Shown here one piece after another: positions 8,763 through 18,247 of a DNA stretch of 64,000 bases. A model generated the notes under the pieces. That model made no database searches and had not been told where the DNA came from. It worked only from the letters and a program-made list of their open reading frames with translations. The DNA is from Calorimonas adulescens (lineage in GTDB: Bacteria > Bacillota > Thermoanaerobacteria > Thermoanaerobacterales > UBA4877). Within the stretch, counting starts at the first letter, position 1. Each line of letters opens with the position of its first letter. The translations under genes were made by a program, and so were the position numbers. The stretch is from contig NZ_VTPS01000001.1 of NCBI RefSeq assembly GCF_008274215.1, positions 62,001 to 126,000 on the forward strand, given 5' to 3'.

Positions 8763-9824
8763 TTTTATTACATCCATTGCGTACTTTTTTTTATTAAAAA
8801 TATCACATGAATCACCGTATTCAACCTTTATTTCATCTTCTCCAAGCTGTTTGTCTAATAAAATCGTCAGTTCACAGTCCAGTACTTGTTTTATAACCTC
8901 AATGTTTTGCTTTTTATAACCTACAAACTTAGACATCATCAAAGGATTTATGGTAAAAAATAAAACTTTTCCTCTCATATCACCATGCAAATAGTACAGT
9001 ATCATATCCTGTATAAGTTCAGATTCAACCAGTTCGCCAAAGTTTGGTATAAATGGACCTGCAACTACATCTGAATTTTGATTTATATTCTTACTGGTTT
9101 GGAGACCTAACCTTATAATTGGTATATCATTGGCAGTAAAAAGAAGCATAATATCCTTACATATTTTTACCGCTTCCGGGATAGTTAGCGGTTTATATCT
9201 ATACTCTCTATAGAGTTTCTCAAGATAAGTATTTTTAATAACAAGGGTTGGATATATTCTCACAAAATCTGCCCGCATTGCTATTATATCTTTCGCAGTT
9301 TTTATATCTTTATAGTAGTTATCTTTTGGCAAACCAACCATCATTTGTAAACCGAGCTTAAATGGGTACTTCTTAATAAGATTTACAGCTCTCATCGTAT
9401 CTTCTGATGTATGTCCTCTGTAAGAGGCACTGAGCACATCATCATCCATTGACTGGACACCAAGTTCGATTGCGGTCACGCCACAGCGTTGTAAATTTTC
9501 CAATATCTCATTGTCAATATAATCAGGTCTTGTAGACAACCTTATACCTTTTACAACACCAGATTCCATGTACTTTTTTGCTACAGATAATAGTTCAATC
9601 TGCCTTGAAACAGGTATCCCAGTAAAACTGCCACCAAAAAAACCTACCTCCACATAAGAATTCTCAGGAATGGTTTTTAAAAACCCATTAATGGTTTTTT
9701 CAACGTAATCTGGATTAATGTCTTCTTTACTACCTGTTATAGTATACTGATTACAGTATATACACTTGAACGGGCAACCCTCCTGAGGAACAAAAATAGG
9801 TATAGTATAATGTCTATTTCTCAT
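8739..9824 (-). CDS. Radical SAM protein of the Elp3/YhcC-like type
   Basis: A 361-aa radical SAM enzyme. The cluster motif CPFKCIYC (about residues 17-24) supplies three cysteines for a 4Fe-4S centre. FFGGSFTGIP and the EVGFFGGSF strand match the Elp3-like branch, as do RLSTRPDYID and the ELGVQSMDDDVL/RGHT segments. No acetyltransferase domain is present, so it is not a full Elp3. The substrate is unknown; relatives modify tRNA or other targets. It overlaps the rnc stop by 4 bases, and the gene pair rnc-radical SAM is common in Clostridia. The spoVS promoter lies in its 3' end. Confidence 0.85.
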   Translation of the reverse strand: MRNRHYTIPIFVPQEGCPFKCIYCNQYTITGSKEDINPDYVEKTINGFLKTIPENSYVEVGFFGGSFTGIPVSRQIELLSVAKKYMESGVVKGIRLSTRPDYIDNEILENLQRCGVTAIELGVQSMDDDVLSASYRGHTSEDTMRAVNLIKKYPFKLGLQMMVGLPKDNYYKDIKTAKDIIAMRADFVRIYPTLVIKNTYLEKLYREYRYKPLTIPEAVKICKDIMLLFTANDIPIIRLGLQTSKNINQNSDVVAGPFIPNFGELVESELIQDMILYYLHGDMRGKVLFFTINPLMMSKFVGYKKQNIEVIKQVLDCELTILLDKQLGEDEIKVEYGDSCDIFNKKKYAMDVIKEGIIDLA

Positions 9825-10513
9825 ATTAGATGGAGCTTCTCCAAAGCCTCCTTTGCAGAGTTTTGTTCCGCTTCTTTTTTTGTTTTACCAACACCACGGC
9901 CCATTATTTTCTCATTTATAGTAACTTGGACATCAAAAGTTTTATCATGGTCTGGACCAGATTCATTGATGACTATATAGGATATAGTATAATTATTTTT
10001 TTGAACGTACTCTTGCAGTCTTGATTTATAATCAAATCCATTTATTCCCCGATATACCTCATCAAAATCATCAAGGACGAATCTTTTAATAAATGAACCA
10101 ACGCTTTCAATTCCACCATCAAGATAGATCGCCCCTATAAGGGCTTCAAAGGCATCGGCAAGTATAGAAGCACGTTTGCCTCCACCGCTTAGTTCTTCAC
10201 CATGACTTAACCTGAGATAACTGCTTAATTTTATATTCCTCGCTTTTTTTGCAAGGGCTGGCTCACAGACAATTAATGCACGAAGCTTTGAAAGGGACCC
10301 CTCGTCAATTTCAGGTAATTGCCTATAAATATACTCGCTTACTACAAGGCTGAGAACTGAATCTCCTAAAAATTCCAGTCGTTCATTGGAACCGTCTTCT
10401 TTTTGTTCATTAGCATACGAACTATGGGTAAGTGCAAGTTTAAGGAGTGATTTGTTTTTGAATTTATAACCAATGTCTTTTTCTAATATATTATAATCCG
10501 ACAAATCCATCAT
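9821..10513 (-). CDS. rnc: Ribonuclease III
   Basis: RNase III cuts double-stranded RNA in rRNA and mRNA processing. The product has the catalytic signature ERLEFLGDSVLSLV with the conserved E and D residues, a second acidic site around DAFEALIGAIYLDGG, and a C-terminal double-stranded RNA-binding domain ending with KKEAEQNSAKEALEKL. I take ATG 10513 as start (230 aa); a TTG at 10525 and an ATG at 10510 are alternatives, and no clear ribosome-binding site separates them. The gene begins at the fabF stop and ends overlapping the radical SAM gene, so translation is probably coupled. The acpP-fabF-rnc order is typical. Confidence 0.96.
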   Translation of the reverse strand: MMDLSDYNILEKDIGYKFKNKSLLKLALTHSSYANEQKEDGSNERLEFLGDSVLSLVVSEYIYRQLPEIDEGSLSKLRALIVCEPALAKKARNIKLSSYLRLSHGEELSGGGKRASILADAFEALIGAIYLDGGIESVGSFIKRFVLDDFDEVYRGINGFDYKSRLQEYVQKNNYTISYIVINESGPDHDKTFDVQVTINEKIMGRGVGKTKKEAEQNSAKEALEKLHLI

Positions 10514-10517
10514 CCAT

Positions 10518-11762
10518 TCAATCAATGTATTTCTTAAATATCAGCGAGGCGTTCTGACCGCCAAAGCCAAAGTTATTTTTTACCGCATAATTGATGTCAA
10601 TATGTCTTCCTGTATTTGGTACATAATCCAAGTCACATTCAGGGTCAGGTGTTTTATAGTTAATTGTTGGTGCCACAAAACCATCATAGATTGAGAGAAC
10701 AGTTGCAACTGACTCTATTCCACCTGCCGCACCTAAAAGATGTCCTGTCATTGATTTGGTTGAAGAAACAGCAAGTTTATAAGCATGATCCTTAAAAACA
10801 GTCTTTATTGCCATCGTCTCAAATTTGTCATTATAATCGGTTGATGTCCCGTGAGCATTGATATATTGTACTTCTTCTGGTGATATACCGGCATCATTTA
10901 ACGCATTTCTCATGGCTCTTGCTGCACCTTCTCCTTCTGGTGCAGGTGTAGTGATGTGGTATGCATCAGCAGTAAGTCCGTAACCAACAATCTCAGCGTA
11001 TATCCTTGCTTCCCTCCTCAATGCATGAGTTAATTCCTCCAATATTAAAATACCGGCACCTTCACCCATTACAAAACCGTCCCTCTCAGCATCAAACGGT
11101 CGGCTAGCCTCTTTTGGATTATCATTATGTGTACTCATTGCTTTCATGGAACAAAAACCTGCAAAAGCGGTAGGTGTGATAGGTGCTTCAGCGCCACCTG
11201 TTATTATTATATCAGCTTCACCGTTCTGTATAAATCTAAATGCATCACCAATAGCATTGGTTGCAGATGCACAAGCACTGATGGTAGTTTCATTTACCCC
11301 TTTTGCACCAAAAATAATTGCCACCTGCCCTGCGGCCATATTCGCTATCATCATCGGTATAAAAAATGGACTAACCTTGCCGGGCCCCTTCTCGTAAAAT
11401 ACACGGAACTGGTCCTCCAGTGTTTCAATTCCACCGACGCCGGTACCCAGTATTACACCTATCCTTTCACTATCTTCTTTTGCTAAATCCAGTGATGCAT
11501 CTTTTATTGCCATACTAGTAGCTGCAACTGCAAACTGTGTAAATCTGTCCATTCTTTTGGCTTCTTTTTTATCTATATAATCAACTGGATCGAAAGCTTT
11601 TACCTCACCAGCAATTCTCGTAGAATATTCAGAGGCATCGAATTTTGTGATATAATCTATTCCAGACTTGCCTTCTTTCAAAGCATTCCAGTACTCATCC
11701 AAACCAATACCGATAGGAGTTATAACGCCCATCCCGGTAATTACTACTCTTTTTTTCTCCAT
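10518..11762 (-). CDS. fabF: 3-oxoacyl-ACP synthase II
   Basis: FabF condenses malonyl-ACP with growing acyl-ACP in type II fatty acid synthesis. The 414-aa protein has the Cys-His-His triad in [17 protein letters not shown] (nucleophile Cys near residue 163), [11 protein letters not shown] and [12 protein letters not shown], plus the C-terminal [12 protein letters not shown]. It lies 70 bases after acpP, separated by a strong GC-rich hairpin that may lower its expression relative to acpP. ATG 11762 is preceded by AGGAGG. Confidence 0.98.
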   Translation of the reverse strand: MEKKRVVITGMGVITPIGIGLDEYWNALKEGKSGIDYITKFDASEYSTRIAGEVKAFDPVDYIDKKEAKRMDRFTQFAVAATSMAIKDASLDLAKEDSERIGVILGTGVGGIETLEDQFRVFYEKGPGKVSPFFIPMMIANMAAGQVAIIFGAKGVNETTISACASATNAIGDAFRFIQNGEADIIITGGAEAPITPTAFAGFCSMKAMSTHNDNPKEASRPFDAERDGFVMGEGAGILILEELTHALRREARIYAEIVGYGLTADAYHITTPAPEGEGAARAMRNALNDAGISPEEVQYINAHGTSTDYNDKFETMAIKTVFKDHAYKLAVSSTKSMTGHLLGAAGGIESVATVLSIYDGFVAPTINYKTPDPECDLDYVPNTGRHIDINYAVKNNFGFGGQNASLIFKKYID

Positions 11763-11805
11763 AGGTAATCCTCCTAAAAATTAACGCTTTATACTTGACT
11801 ATTCA

Positions 11806-11829
11806 AAGTCCCGCACTAAGGCGGGACTT
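11806..11829 (-). terminator. Hairpin between acpP and fabF (attenuator or mRNA 3'-end stabiliser)
   Basis: AAGTCCCGC-(6-base loop)-GCGGGACTT is a perfect 9-bp stem, one of the most GC-rich structures in this AT-rich window. On the minus strand it is followed by TTGAATAG, a poor U-tract. It begins 3 bases after the acpP stop. It probably acts as a partial terminator or RNA-end protector, which would raise acpP above fabF. Confidence 0.65.
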
Positions 11830-11832
11830 ATA

Positions 11833-12072
11833 TTACTCTGCTTCATCCGTATGAGCCTTTATATACTCTACGACATCATTCACTGTAGTTATCTTTTCTG
11901 CATCCTCATCAGGGATCTCAATATCAAACTCTTCTTCCAATGCCATAATAAGCTCAACTATGTCCAAAGAATCAGCTCCCAGATCATCTATAAAAGAAGA
12001 TTCTAGGGTAATCTCATCAGACTCAACACCCAACTGTTCGGCGACTATCTCTCTTACCTTATCAAATATCAT
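11833..12072 (-). CDS. acpP: Acyl carrier protein
   Basis: A 79-aa acidic four-helix protein that carries the growing acyl chain on 4'-phosphopantetheine. The attachment serine is in [18 protein letters not shown] (about residue 38). The start at 12072 ([15 protein letters not shown]) follows AAGGAGGTG. It lies between fabG and fabF, the classic arrangement, and a strong hairpin follows its stop. The extreme acidity and helix pattern leave no doubt. Confidence 0.98.
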   Translation of the reverse strand: MIFDKVREIVAEQLGVESDEITLESSFIDDLGADSLDIVELIMALEEEFDIEIPDEDAEKITTVNDVVEYIKAHTDEAE

Positions 12073-12126
12073 CTTTTCACCTCCTTCCCAGGATAACGGA
12101 AATAACTTAAATACATATAAAATATA

Positions 12127-12867
12127 TTACATAACCATTCCCCCGTCAATATGTATAACCTGTCCTGTAATATAGTCAGAAAAAGATGATACCAGAAAAG
12201 CAATGACATTTGATACATCCTCGGGGGTGCCAAACCGGCCAAGCGGTATGGCCTTTAACATTTCACTTTTTATGTCATCCTTTAAAACCCGAGTCATTTC
12301 TGTATCGATGAACCCTGGAGCAACTGCATTTACATTTATTCCCCTTGATGATAGTTCCTTGGCAGCTGATTTAGTAAGACCAATAATACCAGCCTTTGAT
12401 GCGGCATAATTGGCCTGGCCGATATTGCCAACCACACCTATAACCGATGCTACATTTACTATCTTCCCATACCTATTCTTAATCATGTATCTTGAGGCTT
12501 CTTTTATACAATTAAAAGCACCCTTTAGATTTACATTTATAACATCATCCCAATCTTCTTCACTCATTCTGAGTATCAGATTATCTTTAGTTATTCCAGC
12601 ATTGTTTACAAGAATATCTATCTTACCATAAGTATCCACAACACGTTTCATCATATCCTTAACCTCATGTAGATTAGACACATCGGCCTTTATAGCGATT
12701 GCCTTACCATCATTTCCCTTAATTAGCCTTATGACCTCATCTGCCGCATCAGGTCTGCTTGTATAGTTGATAATCACATCTGCACCTAAACTTGCAAGCT
12801 TTATTGCAGTAGATCTGCCTATACCTCTTGAACCACCAGTTACTATAGCAACTTTACCATCTAACAT
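12127..12867 (-). CDS. fabG: 3-oxoacyl-ACP reductase
   Basis: FabG is the NADPH-dependent short-chain reductase of the fatty acid cycle. The 246-aa protein shows the cofactor loop GGSRGIGRSTA (about 11-21), NNAG (NNAGITKDN), the Ser...Tyr-x3-Lys active site (VASVIGVVGNIGQANYAASK) and a C-terminal YITGQVIHIDGGMVM. It follows fabD by 15 bases and precedes acpP. No odd residues were seen. Confidence 0.97.
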   Translation of the reverse strand: MLDGKVAIVTGGSRGIGRSTAIKLASLGADVIINYTSRPDAADEVIRLIKGNDGKAIAIKADVSNLHEVKDMMKRVVDTYGKIDILVNNAGITKDNLILRMSEEDWDDVINVNLKGAFNCIKEASRYMIKNRYGKIVNVASVIGVVGNIGQANYAASKAGIIGLTKSAAKELSSRGINVNAVAPGFIDTEMTRVLKDDIKSEMLKAIPLGRFGTPEDVSNVIAFLVSSFSDYITGQVIHIDGGMVM

Positions 12868-12882
12868 ACAAACACCAACCTC

Positions 12883-13818
12883 TTATAAATTTAATTCACT
12901 TAAAGTATTGTTGAGCGAATCTAAGTTATCTACATTAAAAGCAGAGACGCTCTTATCAATTTTTTTCACAAACCCGCTCAATGATTTCCCCGGGCCAACT
13001 TCTATAAATATGTCCACACCATCTTTTATCATTAGGCGCACCGAATCCTCCCATAAAACAGGGTTACTTACCTGCCTGATTAACAAATCTACAATCTCAA
13101 ATTCATCCCTAATATATTCAGCGGTTACATTAGATATAACAGGAATATTTAACTTTTTAAACTCTGTTTGCCTCAAATCCGCAGATAATTTTTCTCCTGC
13201 TGGTCTTAATAAACTGCAATGGAAAGGTGCACTCACTGCCAAACTTATTACCCTCTTTGCGCCCTTTTCTTTAGCAATCTCAGCTGCTTTCTCTATCGCT
13301 TTTAGCTCGCCAGAGATGACTATTTGTCCAGGGCAGTTAATATTTGCTGGTTCCACTACTCCTACACTTGATGCCTCAATACAAATCTCTTCCACTACAG
13401 ACCTATCAAGCCCCATAACTGCTGCCATACCGCCCTGCCCTTGCGGTACAGCTTCCTGCATATATTTACCACGTTTAGATACCAATTTCACAGCATCTTT
13501 GAAGTCAAGCGCACCAGCAATTACAAGGGAGCAATATTCTCCAAGGCTTAATCCAGCAGTTACAGATGGAATGACTCCCCTTGACTCCAGTATCCTATAC
13601 GCTGCAATGCTCATAGTCAATATGGCTGGTTGCGTAATCTCCGTTTTAACTAATTCATCTTCTGGCCCTTCAAAACAGAGCTTTTTAATGTCATACCCAA
13701 GAGCCTCATTGGCAATGTCAAAAACCTCCATAGCCTCCGGGAAATTTTCCGCAAGGTCCTTGCCCATACCAGGATACTGTGCACCTTGGCCAGGGAATAT
13801 TATTGCAATTTTACTCAC
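12883..13818 (-). CDS. fabD: Malonyl-CoA:ACP transacylase
   Basis: FabD transfers malonyl from CoA to ACP. The 311-aa protein begins MSKIAIIFPGQGAQYPGMG, has the nucleophile elbow AGLSLGEYCSLV (Ser about 92), the partner His in SAPFHCSLL and the terminal EVGPGKSLSGFVKK. It uses a GTG start at 13818, 6 bases after fabK. It provides malonyl-ACP for FabH and FabF encoded beside it. Confidence 0.97.
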   Translation of the reverse strand: MSKIAIIFPGQGAQYPGMGKDLAENFPEAMEVFDIANEALGYDIKKLCFEGPEDELVKTEITQPAILTMSIAAYRILESRGVIPSVTAGLSLGEYCSLVIAGALDFKDAVKLVSKRGKYMQEAVPQGQGGMAAVMGLDRSVVEEICIEASSVGVVEPANINCPGQIVISGELKAIEKAAEIAKEKGAKRVISLAVSAPFHCSLLRPAGEKLSADLRQTEFKKLNIPVISNVTAEYIRDEFEIVDLLIRQVSNPVLWEDSVRLMIKDGVDIFIEVGPGKSLSGFVKKIDKSVSAFNVDNLDSLNNTLSELNL

Positions 13819-13824
13819 GGATAC

Positions 13825-14763
13825 TTACCCCCATTCCTTCATTTTGTTAAGTAATTCCATTGCCTCTTTAATTATATCATCAATTATATCTTTGCATGGT
13901 TTTATGCTTTCTATCATACCAGCAATCTGTCCTGCCATCACTGAACCATTCTCAACATCACCATCAACAGCAGCAGCTTTTAACTTGCCCGCCCCAAGCT
14001 GTTCTAAAACCTCTGGTGATGCACCCTGCTCCTCAAGCTTTTCATATTCTCTCGTCAGTTTATTTTTTAATACCCTCACAGGATGGCCCGTTGGTCTCCC
14101 TGTGACAATTGTATCCCTGTCTTTTGCTTTTACAATTGCTCTTTTGTAATTTTCATTAACAGTACATTCAACAGAGGCAACAAACCTCGTCCCCATCTGC
14201 ACACCGCACGCCCCTAATACCAGTGAAGCAACAAGTCCCCTGCCGTCAGCAATCCCACCTGCAGCAATCACCGGTATTTTTACTGCATCAACAACTTGAG
14301 GAACAAGCACCATAGTGGTTAATTCTCCTATATGTCCTCCAGACTCTGTTCCTTCTGCAATTACCGCATCCACACCCTCTTTCTCCATCCGTTTTGCCAG
14401 TGCAACCGATGGTACAACGGGAAGCACTTTTATACCTGCACCTTTTAGTTTATCAATGTATTTACCAGGGTTACCGGCACCAGTAGTTATTACAGGAACC
14501 TTTTCCTCATATACCACCTTCATTACATCCTCAGCAAACGGTGACATTAGCATCACATTAACACCAAATGGTTTGTCAGTTAAAGCCCTTGCTTTTTTTA
14601 TCTGTTCTCTGACAAATTCTCCTGTCGCATTCCCTGCACCTATAATACCAAGCCCACCTGCGTTAGACACAGCAGCTGCCAGCTCTGCAGTAGCAACCCA
14701 TGCCATGCCGCCCTGAATTATCGGATACTCAATGCCAAGAATATCACATAACTTAGTATGCAT
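13825..14763 (-). CDS. fabK: Enoyl-ACP reductase II, FMN-dependent
   Basis: FabK carries out the last reduction of the fatty acid cycle with FMN and NAD(P)H. It replaces FabI in many Firmicutes. The 312-aa TIM-barrel protein belongs to the nitronate monooxygenase-like family: YPIIQGGMAWVATAELAAAV at the N-terminus, EGTESGGHIGE, IPVIAAGGIADGRG and the phosphate-binding GACGVQMGTRFVAS. Its place between fabH and fabD separates it from stand-alone nitronate monooxygenases. No fabI or fabL is present in this cluster. Confidence 0.95.
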   Translation of the reverse strand: MHTKLCDILGIEYPIIQGGMAWVATAELAAAVSNAGGLGIIGAGNATGEFVREQIKKARALTDKPFGVNVMLMSPFAEDVMKVVYEEKVPVITTGAGNPGKYIDKLKGAGIKVLPVVPSVALAKRMEKEGVDAVIAEGTESGGHIGELTTMVLVPQVVDAVKIPVIAAGGIADGRGLVASLVLGACGVQMGTRFVASVECTVNENYKRAIVKAKDRDTIVTGRPTGHPVRVLKNKLTREYEKLEEQGASPEVLEQLGAGKLKAAAVDGDVENGSVMAGQIAGMIESIKPCKDIIDDIIKEAMELLNKMKEWG

Positions 14764-14775
14764 TACTATTACCCC

Positions 14776-15774
14776 CTATTTACTCCATCTCATCGTCATG
14801 GAAGCATATGTCAAACCCGTACCAAAGGCAGTTAATAATATGCAATCACCTTTCTTTAATTTACCATTGCGATAAAGTTCATCCAACGCAATTGGAATAC
14901 TTGCTGATGAGGTGTTGCCAAACCTGTCTATATTCACATATACTTTCTCCTTGGAAAGATTAAGCCTCTTCATTGCAGCATCAATAATCCTTATATTGGC
15001 TTGATGCGGTATAAATATATCTACATCCTCTGGCTTAAGGCCTGCAATATCTAATGCTTTAAGTGCTGCTTCACCCATGACCCTAACCGCAAATTTAAAA
15101 ACCTCCTTACCGTCCATGTGAATAGTATGAAGCTTCTTCTCAACAGTTTCATAACTTGCAGGTTTTCTTGAACCGCCAGCAGGCAAAAGGAGGTACTTAC
15201 CACCACTGCCATCCGCCCCAAGAAATGATGAACTTATACCCAATCCCTCTTCTACCCGGCTCAATAGAACGGCAGCCGCTCCATCGCCAAAAAGCACACA
15301 TGTTTCCCTGTCATCCCAGTTGGTTATTTTGGACATTATCTCAGTAGCTACCACAAGCACATTTTTATACATACCAGTCTTTATAAACTGATCAGCTATG
15401 GTAACAGCATAGATAAAACCGGAACAACCTGCCTCGACATCAAAAGTCGCAGCTTTTGCTGCTCCAATGTTATCCTGGACCACACAGGCTGTAGCTGGGA
15501 AATTCATATAATCAGGAGAATTTGTTGAAACTATAATCAAATCTATATCTGCAGTTCCAATAGATGCATCTTCCAAAGCTCTTAAAGCAGCAATTGTCGC
15601 AAGATCAGAAGCCGCCTGATCATCTGCTACAATGTGCCTTTCTTTAATTCCTGTACGCGTTGTAATCCATTCATCAGATGTATCAACCATTTTTTCCAAA
15701 TCATGGTTAGTAAGAATCTTTTCAGGGACGTAACTTCCAATCCCAATTATACCCGACGAATAAAAATGTTCCAT
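14776..15774 (-). CDS. fabH: 3-oxoacyl-ACP synthase III
   Basis: FabH starts fatty acid synthesis by condensing acyl-CoA with malonyl-ACP. The 332-aa protein has the Cys-His-Asn triad in FDVEAGCSGFIYAVT (Cys about 115), FIPHQANIRIID and RFGNTSSASIPIAL, and the N-terminal GIIGIGSYVPEKILTN. ATG at 15774 begins 4 bases after the plsX stop. Branched-chain primer preference, usual in Firmicutes, cannot be read from the sequence. Confidence 0.97.
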   Translation of the reverse strand: MEHFYSSGIIGIGSYVPEKILTNHDLEKMVDTSDEWITTRTGIKERHIVADDQAASDLATIAALRALEDASIGTADIDLIIVSTNSPDYMNFPATACVVQDNIGAAKAATFDVEAGCSGFIYAVTIADQFIKTGMYKNVLVVATEIMSKITNWDDRETCVLFGDGAAAVLLSRVEEGLGISSSFLGADGSGGKYLLLPAGGSRKPASYETVEKKLHTIHMDGKEVFKFAVRVMGEAALKALDIAGLKPEDVDIFIPHQANIRIIDAAMKRLNLSKEKVYVNIDRFGNTSSASIPIALDELYRNGKLKKGDCILLTAFGTGLTYASMTMRWSK

Positions 15775-15778
15775 AATT

Positions 15779-16795
15779 CTAATCCACCCCTATATTTGAA
15801 ACTTGAGTCCTTAAATGATTAAGAACATCATGCTCTACAAATGTTCTCGCCTGTACTAAGGCATTTAAAAAGGCTCTTGCATCAGAATTTCCGTGCGCTT
15901 TGATTATTATACCATCAATGCCAAGAAGTGGAGCACCACCATACTCCTTATAATCCATTTTTTTTAATATATTTTTAAATCCACTCTTTAAAAGTAATGC
16001 ACCAAATTTAGTTAGATAATTTTTCTTCATTTCTGCCTTCAACATATCTATAATCAACGAAGCAATGCCTTCCATGGATTTCAAAACAGCATTCCCAACA
16101 AAACCATCGCATACCAAAACGTCACATTTGCCATAGGGCACATCCCGTCCCTCTATATTACCAACAAAATTCAATGGAAGTTCCTTCAGACGTCCATATG
16201 TTTGCTTTGCTAATTCGTTCCCTTTTTCTTCCTCTGTACCTATATTCAAAAGACCTATGCGTGGATTTTTTACACCCAGCACCTCTTCTGCATATATTGA
16301 GCCCATCATGGCAAATTGTATAAGATTTATTGGCTTACAGTCTGTATTAGAACCGCCATCAATAAGAGCAACCAGTCCTGTAGCAGTCGGCAAGGAAGGT
16401 ACCAGTGCAGGGCGGTCAATACCAGGAATCCTGCCAAGCTTTAATAATGCACCTGCCATTAAAGCCCCTGTACTACCTGCAGAAATAAAAACATCTATTT
16501 TATTTTCTTTTAAATAATCAAGCCCTCTAGACAGAGATGCATTCTTTTTATTCTTAATTGCAGCTACTGGCGGATCATCATTAGATATAACCTCGTCTGT
16601 ATGTACAATCTCTATCCTGTCGTGTAACGCCGAGTCGTGAGTATTAATTTCCGACACTATCTGGAGTTCATCACCAAAAAATACCAGCTCAATGTCTTTA
16701 AATTTCTCCGCAGCCATCAAACTACCATTTATTATTTCTTTTGGTGCATAATCTCCACCCATGGCATCAATTCCTATTTTCATCCTCTGCGCCAT
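15779..16795 (-). CDS. plsX: Phosphate acyltransferase PlsX
   Basis: PlsX makes acyl-phosphate from acyl-ACP for PlsY, the first step in phospholipid synthesis. The N-terminus [20 protein letters not shown], the [14 protein letters not shown] and [13 protein letters not shown] motifs, and the length are typical. I take ATG 16795 (MAQRMKIG) because GGAG lies 6 bases before it; TTG 16811-16813 and ATG 16783 are alternatives. It overlaps the end of fapR by 29 bases, which argues for coupling. The fapR-plsX-fab order is that of the FapR regulon. Confidence 0.96.
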   Translation of the reverse strand: MAQRMKIGIDAMGGDYAPKEIINGSLMAAEKFKDIELVFFGDELQIVSEINTHDSALHDRIEIVHTDEVISNDDPPVAAIKNKKNASLSRGLDYLKENKIDVFISAGSTGALMAGALLKLGRIPGIDRPALVPSLPTATGLVALIDGGSNTDCKPINLIQFAMMGSIYAEEVLGVKNPRIGLLNIGTEEEKGNELAKQTYGRLKELPLNFVGNIEGRDVPYGKCDVLVCDGFVGNAVLKSMEGIASLIIDMLKAEMKKNYLTKFGALLLKSGFKNILKKMDYKEYGGAPLLGIDGIIIKAHGNSDARAFLNALVQARTFVEHDVLNHLRTQVSNIGVD

Positions 16796-17375
16796 CTCCC
16801 TCTCCAGTGTCAAGGCTTACAAGAATAAATTTACCTCTAAATACCTCTTGTCTCTGTACCTTTATTTTTACCCAAACAAAATACTTGTTGCCTCGTTGTC
16901 TTATCACCTCAGCCTTTGCTATCAACTTATCACCAAGCTTTACTGGTTGCCTGTACTTGATATTTGCTACCCCTATTAAAGCCACATCCGCATCTATCAC
17001 AGCAATTGCAAGTGACTCAGCCTGAGCATATATGTACTGCCCTTTAACTACGTGGCTCTTCTCAAATACCATATCCTTTGTGGGTTCAAAAACTGAAATG
17101 CCACCCTTCCCGAGCTCAAGGTCCAAAAGCTCTCCTACTATTTCTGTCCCTTTTATTGATTTTAGTTTATTATAATTGGTTTCAGCTACTTCCTTTATCC
17201 TGCCACGCAGGTCTGGGATCCCAAGTTCAATTCTATCTAACCTTATGGTTGGCACACTCACATTGAAAAGACACGCCAGTTCCTCATCAGTTAAAAAAGG
17301 ATCTTCAGATAGCTTTAATTTTAACTGTTTTTGCCTATTTAGTTTCGTAAAGCTGCCTGAGGGCACAAACCTCAC
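16767..17375 (-). CDS. fapR: Fatty acid biosynthesis repressor FapR
   Basis: FapR represses fatty acid and phospholipid genes and is released by malonyl-CoA. The 202-aa protein has an N-terminal DeoR-like helix-turn-helix ([20 protein letters not shown], about 28-47), a linker, and a C-terminal hot-dog domain (about 95-190; [20 protein letters not shown] and the basic [12 protein letters not shown] strand). The track start is GTG 17375, adjacent to a G-rich site (AGGGGG), so the exact start is uncertain. It heads the fatty acid operon and probably controls itself, but I could not find a clear copy of the Bacillus FapR operator upstream. Confidence 0.95.
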   Translation of the reverse strand: MRFVPSGSFTKLNRQKQLKLKLSEDPFLTDEELACLFNVSVPTIRLDRIELGIPDLRGRIKEVAETNYNKLKSIKGTEIVGELLDLELGKGGISVFEPTKDMVFEKSHVVKGQYIYAQAESLAIAVIDADVALIGVANIKYRQPVKLGDKLIAKAEVIRQRGNKYFVWVKIKVQRQEVFRGKFILVSLDTGEGDGAEDENRN

Positions 17376-17405
17376 CCCCTATTTTATGACCATGTTTAAT
17401 GACTT

Positions 17406-17445
17406 AGTGATATAAGAATATCATAAAAAAAATCCAAAATCAACC
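17406..17445 (-). promoter_or_regulatory. Probable promoter region of the fapR-plsX-fab operon
   Basis: On the minus strand two overlapping weak promoters can be drawn: TTGGAT-17-TATATC and TTGATT-17-TATTCT. They lie after the rpmF terminator and before fapR, so a promoter is needed here. The -10 area is followed by ATCACTAAGTCATTAAAC, a loose match to half of a FapR site. This is inference from position more than from consensus. Confidence 0.4.
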
Positions 17446-17451
17446 ACCTAT

Positions 17452-17483
17452 AAAAAAGTAATAGGCATGGGCCTATTACTTTT
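17452..17483 (-). terminator. Rho-independent terminator of yceD-rpmF
   Basis: GTAATAGGC (17458-17466), ATGG loop, GCCTATTAC (17471-17479): a perfect 9-bp stem with six A/T on each side. On the minus strand it begins 4 bases after the rpmF stop and is followed by TTTTTTAT, a good U-tract. It insulates fapR from rpmF transcription. Confidence 0.88.
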
Positions 17484-17660
17484 TTATTCGTTTACTATTA
17501 CCTTTTTGCCATCATAAAAACCACAATTTTTGCAAACTCTATGCGGCATCATCAATTCATGGCACTGAGGACATTCTACCAGAGTAGGGCCACTCAATTT
17601 CCAGTGGGCTCTCCTGCTCCTTGTTCTAGCCTTTGACCATCTCCTCTTTGGAACCCCCAT
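17484..17660 (-). CDS. rpmF: 50S ribosomal protein L32
   Basis: A 58-aa protein read directly from the DNA. It starts [20 protein letters not shown] and carries a zinc ribbon: CPQC (residues 30-33) and CKNC (43-46), so this is the zinc-binding form of L32. The C-terminus is [14 protein letters not shown] 17660 follows a GGGAGGTGTC ribosome-binding site. It is paired with yceD (DUF177) upstream, as in most bacteria, and is followed by its own terminator. Confidence 0.97.
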   Translation of the reverse strand: MGVPKRRWSKARTRSRRAHWKLSGPTLVECPQCHELMMPHRVCKNCGFYDGKKVIVNE

Positions 17661-17688
17661 CCTGACACCTCCCTTTTTCCTCTCTCTG

Positions 17689-18177
17689 TTACTTCAAAAA
17701 TTTCTTTAACACTTCTAATCTCGGATCAATAGGTTCACTGCTGCATGAACAATTACTATCATTTAAATTAGTACCACAATCAGGACATATTCCACGGCAT
17801 GCCTCATCACATAAATATCTTGCCGGAAGCGATAACAGCAGATTTGTTCTTATGAGGTCATCAAGATAAACCTGATTCCCTCCATTAAAAAACACTTTTT
17901 CCCCAGACTCTTCTTCATAATTATTAATGTTATCATGAAGTTCAATTATGTCATGATAATGAAATGGCCTTAAACATCTATAACAGGTTGCATCTAAGGA
18001 CACATCCATAAAGCCATCAATATCATAGCCCTCTTCAGTACTGGTTATTACTGCATTGACATGGACTGGCTCAGTAAAATAAATTTCACTGTTATCGTCA
18101 TCCTCCAGCGTTATATCGAAGTTTAAATTAATTTGTGAATCTAAAGTGTTTTTGATTTTAGAAATATCAAACCTCAT
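17689..18177 (-). CDS. yceD: YceD-family (DUF177) 23S rRNA accumulation protein
   Basis: A 162-aa protein of the DUF177/YceD family, almost always encoded before rpmF and implicated in 23S rRNA accumulation. It has a CYRCLRPF motif (about residue 72) and a C-terminal cysteine cluster [16 protein letters not shown], followed by a second CSC, typical of the Firmicute form and suggestive of metal binding. I take ATG 18177 (MRFDISKI) because AAGGTGG lies before it; in-frame GTGs upstream fall inside that site. It is transcribed from the perfect promoter at 18207-18235. Confidence 0.93.
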   Translation of the reverse strand: MRFDISKIKNTLDSQINLNFDITLEDDDNSEIYFTEPVHVNAVITSTEEGYDIDGFMDVSLDATCYRCLRPFHYHDIIELHDNINNYEEESGEKVFFNGGNQVYLDDLIRTNLLLSLPARYLCDEACRGICPDCGTNLNDSNCSCSSEPIDPRLEVLKKFLK

Positions 18178-18206
18178 AAACACCACCTTATTAGTAAGAC
18201 ATATAC

Positions 18207-18235
18207 ATTATAAGGTGTTAATCCCGTGCTGTCAA
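18207..18235 (-). promoter_or_regulatory. Perfect-consensus sigma-A promoter of yceD-rpmF
   Basis: Minus strand TTGACA (18235-18230), a 17-base spacer and TATAAT (18212-18207): 12 of 12 matches. It lies between ackA and yceD and 30 bases before the yceD start. An inverted repeat (ATAAGGTG/CACCTTAT) joins the -10 region to the ribosome-binding site. Confidence 0.92.
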
Positions 18236-18247
18236 TAATTTAAATTA

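Noticed and set aside
12767-14149. 460-aa open frame on the plus strand
   Set aside because: It is antisense to fabG, fabD and fabK, all clearly conserved. The product is low-complexity Ser/Pro/Ile without domains and has no ribosome-binding site.
17376-17450. FapR operator
   Set aside because: Only a loose half-match near ATCACTAAGTCATTAAAC; no clear TTAGTACC-type palindrome could be drawn.
18201-18247. Separate small gene between ackA and yceD
   Set aside because: Too short, and explained by the promoter TTGACA-17-TATAAT.
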